The translations under genes and the position numbers were made by a program. This document shows, piece by piece, positions 1-4,453 of a stretch of 5,275 nucleotides of DNA (the first letter of the stretch is position 1; every line of letters starts with the position of its first letter). Under the pieces are notes generated by a model. The model searched no databases. It worked only from the letters and a program-made list of their open reading frames with translations, and was not told the DNA's origin. Source of the DNA: Balneolaceae bacterium (lineage in GTDB: Bacteria > Bacteroidota > Rhodothermia > Balneolales > Balneolaceae). The DNA lies in contig SKZL01000270.1 of NCBI GenBank assembly GCA_007127395.1, positions 1 to 5,275 of the forward strand. The letters run 5' to 3'.

Positions 1-2672
1 CGATCTCTTCGAGCTGGATTTTTGAATGGATGTGGCTGAATGAATTGGGTTACTCCAGAATTTTCTGGACTATGCGAGGCACACAATTGGCCCTTGTTTT
101 AGGTGCTTTTTTAATTGCAGCAATCTATTTTACACTCAATTTCAGGTATCTGGCCGGACAGTTAAAACATGTGAATCTGTATGGCTCCCCGCTTCAGGGA
201 GTTGAATTTGATCTAAGTACTGTTCTTTCAGGCAAAAGAACGAAGCAGTTTTTCACATTGGGTGCATTGGTTATGGCTTTCATCTTTGCCCTCAGTTTTT
301 ACATTAGATGGGATGAGTCTCTCCGCTTTATCAGCCGTGTGGAGTTTGGAGAAGTAGATCCCCTGTTTGGCCGCGATATTGGTTTTTACCTATTTGAACT
401 GCCATTCTGGAATGTGTTGCAGAGCTCTCTGACATCCATTGCATTTCTCACACTGGCCATCCTTATCCTCTCTTATGTCTTTACAGGCATTCTAAGCATA
501 AAATCCTTTACCGATTACTCTGCACGTGATAGTGTAATGAACCATCTAAGTATCAACCTGGGACTCTGGATGGCACTTCTTGCATGGGGTTTCTATCTGG
601 ATCGGTTTCAACTGCTGTTTCGCGCTGATGGTATCGTATTTGGCGCCGGATATACTGACGTGGCGATTCAGTTATCTGCCATCTGGATATTGGTAGTCCT
701 CACATCTCTTCTGGCACTGCTCTTTTTTATCAATCGGTGGGTCAATTTAAAGAAGGTGATTCCACTTCTTGCCGTTCTCATCATCGCTGTTTTGGCACTG
801 GGAAGGGGTATTTTACCTGCCATTGTCCAGCAGTTTAATGTAGAGCCCAACGAATTACAGCTGGAATCGCCCTATCTGGAGAATAATATCGAAATGACAC
901 GCCTTGCCTATAACCTGCATAACGTGCGTGAAGTAGACTATATGGCAGACGACACTCTCGGAATTACCGATATTCGGAACAATCAGGACGCTATTGACAA
1001 TATCCGGCTTTGGGATCCAAGATTGTTGCTGAATACCTACCGTCAGTTGCAGGAAATACGCTCTTATTATGAATTTTATTCGGTTGATAATGACCGGTAC
1101 ACAGTGGATGGGCAGGTCACACAGATGATGCTTTCAGCCAGGGAAATTGCCCGACAACTACCAAGCCAGTCGGATACCTGGGTTAACAGACATATGCAAT
1201 ATACTCATGGCTTTGGCCTTGTTATGAACCCGGTAACTGAAACCAACAGACAAGGAGAACCGAGGTTAATTGTAAGAAACATCCCTCCATTCTCAGAAAG
1301 TCGTGATCTGGTGGTTGAGAATGCGGCAATCTACTACGGAGAAAACAGCAGAAGTTACTACATCACCAACACAGGCGTGCCTGAACTGCACTATCCTGAT
1401 GGTGAAGACAATGTCTATATTCATTATGACGGTGAAGGGGGGATACAATTTAGCAGCTTCTTCCGAAAACTGTTGTTTGCCTGGGAACTCTCAGATATCA
1501 ATATTCTGCTATCCGATTACATCCATAACGAAAGCCGGCTTCAGATCTGGAGAAGTGTACAGGAGCGGATCAGCAGAATCACACCTTTTCTGCAGCTCGA
1601 CAGAGATCCATACCTGGTGATGCAAAACGGAAGATTGGTCTGGATTCAGGATGCCTATACAACCTCCTCCCATTTCCCATACTCGCAAAGGTATAGAAAT
1701 CAGTTTAATTATATCCGCAACTCAGTGAAAATTGTTGTGGATGCTTATCACGGACACGTAGATTTCTACATCGTTGATGAAGATGATCCGGTCCTGAAAG
1801 TCTATGACAATATCTTTCCGGGACTGTTTAAATCACTCGATGAACTGCCGGAAGGTCTCGAACGCCACTTTAGATATCCACAAGATCTTTTTGAAGTTCA
1901 GATTGAGACATTTTCCAGATATCACATGACTACACCTCAGGTTTTCTATAACCAGGAAGATCTTTGGGAAAGACCGGCAGAACAGTATGGCGGACGCTCC
2001 ATCCTGATGGAACCTTACTACGTATTGGCTAGGCTGCCGGGTGAAGAAGACCTGGAGTTTATGCTGATCTCCCCTCTGACTCCGGAAAACCGGAACAATA
2101 TGATCTCCTGGATGGCAGCCAAATCAGATCCCGGAAGTTACGGTGAGCTGGTTGTTTACAGGCTACCTAAAGAGAGACTGATCTACGGTCCGGCTCAGAT
2201 TGAGGCCAGAATCGATCAGGACCCTGAAATCTCAAGACAGATCGCGCTGTGGGATCAAAGAGGTTCGCGTGTGATCCGTGGAAACCTGATGGTAATTCCG
2301 ATTGAAAACTCTTTCCTCTATGTTGAACCGGTTTTTCTTCTGGCTGATAATGTGGAAATTCCGCAGTTACAGCGAGTGATTGTAGCGATTGGGGACAATA
2401 TTTCAATGCAGCCAACCATCGAGCAAGCAATTTTTGAGATCTTTGGTCAGGATGCAGACTTTATGCTTCCTGCTGCCGCAAGGCTTCCGGCTGCCGCAGA
2501 GCAACCCATTACCGGAGTTGTTCCCGGTGATATTGCACCCGGCTTGTCTGCACAGCAGCTCAGCAATATACGTTCAACGTGGCGTGAGCTGATCTCAGCA
2601 CTCGAAAGCGGTGACTGGACCCGATACGGAGAACTGTTGAGTGAACTGGATGATATTATTAATGAGGAGTGA
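1..2672 (+). CDS. UPF0182 family integral membrane protein (COG1615), 5' end off-window
   Basis: This is a large membrane protein of the UPF0182/COG1615 family, whose biochemical role is not established. The frame is open to the left edge (first full codon at 3), and the residues before the first ATG at 30 read ISSSWIFEW, leading into the family's conserved WLNELGYSRIFWT segment. The true start is therefore upstream and one N-terminal helix is probably missing. Counting from the ATG at 30 (880 residues), hydrophobic segments lie near 18-38, 74-93, 133-155, 173-190, 212-235 and 243-263. A large, probably extracytoplasmic domain follows. Family landmarks include DPLFGRDIGFYLFELPFW (110-127), FGAGYTDV (204-211), PNELQLESPYLENNIEMTR (273-291), NIRLWDPRLLLNTYRQL, TWVNRHMQYTHGFGLVMNP and AYTTSSHFPYS. 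A proline/alanine linker and a short helical tail close the protein. Length fits the usual 900-1000 residues once the N-terminus is restored. The next gene is convergent. Family assignment is secure; function is unknown. Confidence 0.95.
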   Translation, partial: ISSSWIFEWMWLNELGYSRIFWTMRGTQLALVLGAFLIAAIYFTLNFRYLAGQLKHVNLYGSPLQGVEFDLSTVLSGKRTKQFFTLGALVMAFIFALSFYIRWDESLRFISRVEFGEVDPLFGRDIGFYLFELPFWNVLQSSLTSIAFLTLAILILSYVFTGILSIKSFTDYSARDSVMNHLSINLGLWMALLAWGFYLDRFQLLFRADGIVFGAGYTDVAIQLSAIWILVVLTSLLALLFFINRWVNLKKVIPLLAVLIIAVLALGRGILPAIVQQFNVEPNELQLESPYLENNIEMTRLAYNLHNVREVDYMADDTLGITDIRNNQDAIDNIRLWDPRLLLNTYRQLQEIRSYYEFYSVDNDRYTVDGQVTQMMLSAREIARQLPSQSDTWVNRHMQYTHGFGLVMNPVTETNRQGEPRLIVRNIPPFSESRDLVVENAAIYYGENSRSYYITNTGVPELHYPDGEDNVYIHYDGEGGIQFSSFFRKLLFAWELSDINILLSDYIHNESRLQIWRSVQERISRITPFLQLDRDPYLVMQNGRLVWIQDAYTTSSHFPYSQRYRNQFNYIRNSVKIVVDAYHGHVDFYIVDEDDPVLKVYDNIFPGLFKSLDELPEGLERHFRYPQDLFEVQIETFSRYHMTTPQVFYNQEDLWERPAEQYGGRSILMEPYYVLARLPGEEDLEFMLISPLTPENRNNMISWMAAKSDPGSYGELVVYRLPKERLIYGPAQIEARIDQDPEISRQIALWDQRGSRVIRGNLMVIPIENSFLYVEPVFLLADNVEIPQLQRVIVAIGDNISMQPTIEQAIFEIFGQDADFMLPAAARLPAAAEQPITGVVPGDIAPGLSAQQLSNIRSTWRELISALESGDWTRYGELLSELDDIINEE
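2466..2501 (+). repeat. In-frame 18-bp tandem duplication in the UPF0182 linker
   Basis: Two adjacent 18-bp copies (2466-2483 and 2484-2501) match at 15 of 18 positions and encode LPAAAR followed by LPAAAE, about residues 813-824 counted from the ATG at 30. They sit in a Pro/Ala-rich linker between the conserved body of the protein and its short helical C-terminal tail. The simplest reading is a small in-frame duplication lengthening a flexible linker. Confidence 0.7.
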
Positions 2673-2679
2673 TTTTTGA

Positions 2680-2749
2680 GTGAAAAGTGAAAAGCTGGAG
2701 CTTAGCGACAGTCCCGATCCCGACAAAGGTCGGGAGTGAAAAGTCGAAG
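2680..2749. repeat. GTGAAAA heptad words flanking a hairpin
   Basis: GTGAAAA occurs at 2680-2686 and again immediately at 2687-2693. A third copy at 2736-2742 is followed by GTCGAAG (2743-2749). The 7-nt step continues the phase seen in the other tracts. Between the second and third copies lie an AGC-rich segment and hairpin 2718-2735. Confidence 0.6.
2718..2735. repeat. Perfect 7-bp hairpin with AAAG loop
   Basis: TCCCGAC (2718-2724) and GTCGGGA (2729-2735) are exact reverse complements around the loop AAAG. The hairpin begins 46 nt after the UPF0182 stop. No T-run follows on either strand, so it is not a standard intrinsic terminator, although it could protect a 3' end. It belongs to a set of 4-nt-loop hairpins in this window. 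Confidence 0.7.
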
Positions 2750-2761
2750 CGCAGCGTAGAT

Positions 2762-2777
2762 CTCGAACAGTTTCGGG
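2762..2777. repeat. 6-bp tetraloop hairpin with one G-U pair
   Basis: CTCGAA (2762-2767) pairs with TTCGGG (2772-2777) around the loop CAGT, including one G-U pair on the plus-strand RNA. It is a weaker member of the same hairpin set. Confidence 0.45.
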
Positions 2778-2781
2778 GTAA

Positions 2782-2816
2782 AAGGCAGAGTGCAGAATAA
2801 AAAAGGCAGGAGGCAG
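2782..2816. repeat. Heptad tract with GCAG core
   Basis: GCAG recurs at 2785, 2792, 2806 and 2813, that is at steps of 7, 14 and 7 nt. This divides the tract into five heptads such as AAGGCAG, AGTGCAG and GAGGCAG, with one A-rich heptad in the middle. A 7-nt period is incompatible with simple coding periodicity. Confidence 0.7.
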
Positions 2817-2820
2817 AGGG

Positions 2821-2837
2821 CCCCGAGGTATCGGGAC
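2821..2837. repeat. CCCGA-N4-TCGGG hairpin element, copy 1
   Basis: The 17-bp element CCCCGAGGTATCGGGAC contains a 5-bp stem (2822-2826 with 2831-2835) around the loop GGTA. Its reverse complement recurs at 4338-4354 with one mismatch, on the other side of the FAD oxidoreductase gene. Confidence 0.7.
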
Positions 2838-2858
2838 TGCGAACAGCACGCAGCAAAA

Positions 2859-2875
2859 GGCAGAAGAGTAAACAA
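2859..2875. repeat. 17-bp exact direct repeat, copy 1
   Basis: GGCAGAAGAGTAAACAA is identical to 2967-2983, starting 108 bp further on. This copy follows an A-rich AAAAGGCAG lead-in like that of the GCAG heptad tract. Confidence 0.75.
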
Positions 2876-2960
2876 AGAGACGTGGGACGTGCTCCGAGCC
2901 GAGTGATTCTCCTGCTCCTCCTTTATCCTGCGCAGTTAAACGGAGCGTGGGAAAAAGCAG

Positions 2961-3016
2961 GCAGAGGGCAGAAGAGTAAACAACTCAAAACTCAACACTA
3001 AAAACTCAAAACTCCC
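2961..3016. repeat. Eight-unit degenerate heptad tract (AACTCAA type), including direct repeat copy 2
   Basis: Starting at 2961 the sequence divides without slippage into eight 7-nt units. The first is GCAGAGG, followed by GCAGAAG and AGTAAAC; three are AACTCAA (2982, 2989, 3003), with CACTAAA at 2996 and AACTCCC last at 3010. The 17-bp copy at 2967-2983 lies within it. The tract ends two bases before the FAD oxidoreductase stop codon. The 12-mer AACTCAAAACTC occurs at 2982 and 3003 here and again at 4417 in the second spacer. Confidence 0.75.
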
Positions 3017-3018
3017 CT

Positions 3019-4107
3019 TCAGAGCCTCTCTACAACCTCCTTCGCCACCTGCATCCCAATAGCGATGCCCATACCGCTAAGACCTGCAGCGGCCCAGACA
3101 TTGGGTTCAACCTCCGTAATGACAGGCTCCTTATCAGCAGTCATACCCATAATACCACTCCATTCCAGTTCAATTTCCCATCTCTCCGGTAGTTTCAGCT
3201 GCTCATTCGCAAACCGGATGAGATACTCCCTGATCTTCGGGTTACTCCCAAATTGATCCGTTGTCTCTTCTTCTTTGGCTACATTTCGTCCCCCGCCCAA
3301 AAGTAACCGATCTCCTACATTTCTGAAATAGACATATCCCTCGTTAAAGTTAAAAGTGCCTCTCCATTTCAGCCCCGGAATCGGTTGTGTAATAAAAACC
3401 AACCCTCTTGCCGGTTTCACATCCAGATCACAGAGTTTTGATACAAATCCGTTCACTGCAAGCACAATCTTCTCTGCCTGCAATTCCATACCATTTTTTA
3501 GCTCTACACGATTTGATTGAAATGCATCCACTTCACTGTTCCAGAGGGTTCGAACTCCCAAACCTGCCACACGCTGATGCAGTATTCGCATCAGCTTGCC
3601 ACTGTTAATCGCTCCATCCAATCGGTTAAAAACAGCCGGCACACCCTCATAATCAGTTTCCTCATACACATTCTCTTCGCCCAGAAGATCCAATAGACTG
3701 GCATTAAGGAATTCAATTTCTCCTATAGACCGGTCATATAGATCCTCATCAAAAAACAGTTCATATCCGCCTGTTGATTGATACTCCAACGCCTCCTCTC
3801 CCATGGTCGATTTAAGAAGCTGCAATCCCGACCACCTGCGATGGATTCTGGTTTTTACGGTTTCCAGTGATGTGAGTTTAATATCTGCCAGATGTTCAGA
3901 TATCGAACCGATACAGGAAAAACCTGCATTTCTTGTACTGGCTCCAAGCGGAGTAACTCCCCTTTCCAGAATGATCACATCTTTTTCAGGATGTTTCTCT
4001 TTATAGAAAAGTGCTACTGAAGTACCTACAATACCGCCTCCCACAACGATCAGATCTGCAGGTTGTAACCACTCTTCTCTCTCCCAGTATGATATTGATT
4101 TATTCAT
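3019..4107 (-). CDS. FAD-dependent oxidoreductase, DAO / glycine-D-amino acid oxidase fold
   Basis: A complete 362-residue flavoenzyme of the DAO (DadA-like) superfamily, which typically oxidises the C-N bond of amino acids or amines. The FAD-binding Rossmann motif is VVGGGIVG (21-28: G23, G25, G28), with the ribose-binding acid in ILERG (E48). The family's GASTRNAGF segment follows at 55-63. A substrate-binding beta-rich middle contains RGLVFITQPIPG (234-245), and the FAD-contacting C-terminus has WSGIMGMTADKEPVI (317-331) and AAAGLSGMGIAIG (339-351). No signal peptide or membrane segment is seen, so it is probably cytosolic. The ATG at 4107 is preferred because it leaves the usual short SYWE-type lead before the Rossmann strand; only a weak AAGAG-type ribosome site precedes it. 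Length is normal for the family. The substrate cannot be assigned: sarcosine, D-amino acids or polyamine derivatives are all possible. It is convergent with the UPF0182 gene and codirectional with the Gfo/Idh/MocA gene upstream. Confidence 0.92.
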   Translation of the reverse strand: MNKSISYWEREEWLQPADLIVVGGGIVGTSVALFYKEKHPEKDVIILERGVTPLGASTRNAGFSCIGSISEHLADIKLTSLETVKTRIHRRWSGLQLLKSTMGEEALEYQSTGGYELFFDEDLYDRSIGEIEFLNASLLDLLGEENVYEETDYEGVPAVFNRLDGAINSGKLMRILHQRVAGLGVRTLWNSEVDAFQSNRVELKNGMELQAEKIVLAVNGFVSKLCDLDVKPARGLVFITQPIPGLKWRGTFNFNEGYVYFRNVGDRLLLGGGRNVAKEEETTDQFGSNPKIREYLIRFANEQLKLPERWEIELEWSGIMGMTADKEPVITEVEPNVWAAAGLSGMGIAIGMQVAKEVVERL

Positions 4108-4211
4108 ATTGAGCTCTTAATGAACCGGGACGGTAAGATCGAAATCATGCCACTAAACCATTCAATGCATCCACTGACGGCACCAAACATACGTGTAATG
4201 TCAATCCTCAT
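4104..4211 (-). CDS. Possible 35-residue small ORF coupled to the FAD oxidoreductase
   Basis: On the minus strand an ATG at 4211 opens 35 codons beginning MRIDITRMFGAV and ending FIKSSI. Its TGA (4106-4104) overlaps the oxidoreductase ATG in an ATGA, the classic geometry of translational coupling. AGGA lies 6 nt before the ATG, a good Shine-Dalgarno spacing. Against it: an ORF this short arises easily by chance, the AGGA and start codon lie inside a 7-nt repeat tract (4201-4263), and no family is recognised. It could be a leader peptide, an artefact, or the remnant of something longer. Confidence 0.25.
   Translation of the reverse strand: MRIDITRMFGAVSGCIEWFSGMISILPSRFIKSSI
4184..4204 (-). 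promoter_or_regulatory. Weak candidate promoter elements upstream of the FAD oxidoreductase
   Basis: On the minus strand TATGTTTG (4191-4184) fits the Bacteroidota -7 consensus TAnnTTTG, 76 nt before the oxidoreductase ATG. A TTGACA lies just upstream (4204-4199). The gap between them is only 7 nt, too short for a normal -33/-7 or -35/-10 pair, so at most one of the two is likely to be used. If this -7 box is active, the small ORF start at 4211 would not be transcribed from it. Confidence 0.2.
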
Positions 4212-4263
4212 CCGGTATCCTGCATCCTAAAATCCTTCACAGTTCACTATTCGACATTCAAGC
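4201..4263. repeat. Nine-unit degenerate heptad tract (GGAT / TGAA type on minus strand)
   Basis: On the plus strand ATCC recurs at 4204, 4210, 4217, 4224 and 4232, and then TTC at 4236, 4243, 4250 and 4257 with an exact 7-nt step. On the minus strand this reads as four units ending in GAA (for example TGTCGAA, TAGTGAA) followed by units starting GGAT (for example GGATGCA, GGATACC). Units are 6-8 nt, mostly 7. The word differs from those in the first spacer but the period is the same. Confidence 0.65.
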
Positions 4264-4266
4264 CCG

Positions 4267-4282
4267 CTCCGATGCTTCGGAG
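4267..4282. repeat. Perfect 6-bp hairpin with TGCT loop
   Basis: CTCCGA (4267-4272) pairs exactly with TCGGAG (4277-4282). The segment 4267-4288 matches 4428-4449 over 22 bp except at the four loop bases (TGCT here, AAAG there). The two are copies of one stem carrying different loops. Confidence 0.7.
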
Positions 4283-4337
4283 AGTTCTGAGCTCAAAGAC
4301 CCCCGGTCCTCCGTCCAAACCAACCATCGGTTCGCCT

Positions 4338-4354
4338 GTCCCGACACCTCGGGG
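4338..4354. repeat. CCCGA-N4-TCGGG hairpin element, copy 2
   Basis: GTCCCGACACCTCGGGG has a 5-bp stem (4340-4344 with 4349-4353) and the loop CACC. It matches the reverse complement of 2821-2837 at 16 of 17 positions, so the two copies bracket the FAD oxidoreductase in inverted orientation. Confidence 0.7.
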
Positions 4355-4423
4355 AGCACAGTGCAGATGCGCTCCTCTTTTATCCCGCTTAACAGACGCG
4401 ACCAATCAAAGTCGAGAACTCAA

Positions 4424-4447
4424 AACTCTCCGAAAAGTCGGAGAGTT
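4424..4447 (-). terminator. 10-bp perfect stem just after the Gfo/Idh/MocA stop; possible terminator
   Basis: AACTCTCCGA (4424-4433) pairs perfectly with TCGGAGAGTT (4438-4447) around a 4-nt loop. On the minus strand the stem begins 7 nt after the TGA of the Gfo/Idh/MocA gene (4456-4454). Its 3' arm ends in a TTTT run, two bases of which lie in the stem, followed by GAG. The position and stem favour an intrinsic terminator or a 3'-end stabiliser. The T-run is short, and the hairpin also belongs to the repeated tetraloop set, so its role may be secondary. Confidence 0.45.
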
Positions 4448-4453
4448 CTAAAT

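Larger units (their letters stand above)
2673..3018. other. Repeat-rich spacer between convergent genes
   Basis: No plausible gene was found in these 346 bases between the stop codons of the UPF0182 gene (plus) and the FAD oxidoreductase (minus). Nearly all of it is degenerate 7-nt repeats (2680-2693, 2736-2749, 2782-2816, 2961-3016) alternating with short tetraloop hairpins (2718-2735, 2762-2777, 2822-2835). A longer-range inverted pair, GCTCCG at 2891-2896 and CGGAGC at 2941-2946, is also present. The repeats start directly after the UPF0182 stop and run almost up to the oxidoreductase stop. No intrinsic terminator with a clear T-run is visible for either gene. Confidence 0.8.
4108..4453. 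other. Second repeat-rich spacer, between two minus-strand genes
   Basis: These 346 bases lie upstream of the FAD oxidoreductase and downstream of the Gfo/Idh/MocA stop. Apart from the possible small ORF they hold no convincing gene. They contain a heptad tract (4201-4263), three tetraloop hairpins (4267-4282, 4340-4353, 4424-4447) and words shared with the first spacer. GCTCCTCTTTTATCC at 4371-4385 matches 2914-2928 at 14 of 15 positions, and AACTCAAAACTC at 4417-4428 is an exact match. The promoter for the oxidoreductase should lie here. Confidence 0.75.

Noticed and set aside
30..32. ATG at 30 as the true UPF0182 start
   Set aside because: Upstream codons are open and continue the family pattern (IFEW before MWLNELGY), so the start lies off the left edge.
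2595..2856. Overlapping minus-strand ORFs of 84 and 65 codons in the first spacer
   Set aside because: They run through heptad repeats and hairpins in two different frames, show no recognisable domain and overlap the UPF0182 3' end. Chance ORFs in repetitive DNA explain them.
2673..3018. CRISPR array in the first spacer
   Set aside because: The repeats are only 7-17 bp, degenerate and without regular 30-40-nt spacers; no cas gene is present.
4147..4230. Plus-strand ORF of 27 codons starting MPLNHSMHPL
   Set aside because: It is antisense to the possible small ORF, ends inside the ATCC repeat tract and has no supporting ribosome site or family.
2821..4354. Composite transposon or IS carrying the FAD oxidoreductase
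   Set aside because: There is no transposase and no target-site duplication was seen; the inverted elements are short palindromes of a type repeated elsewhere in the spacers.
2673..4453. Both spacers being exactly 346 bp
   Set aside because: Their internal order and sequence differ and do not align end to end, so the equal length is most likely coincidence.
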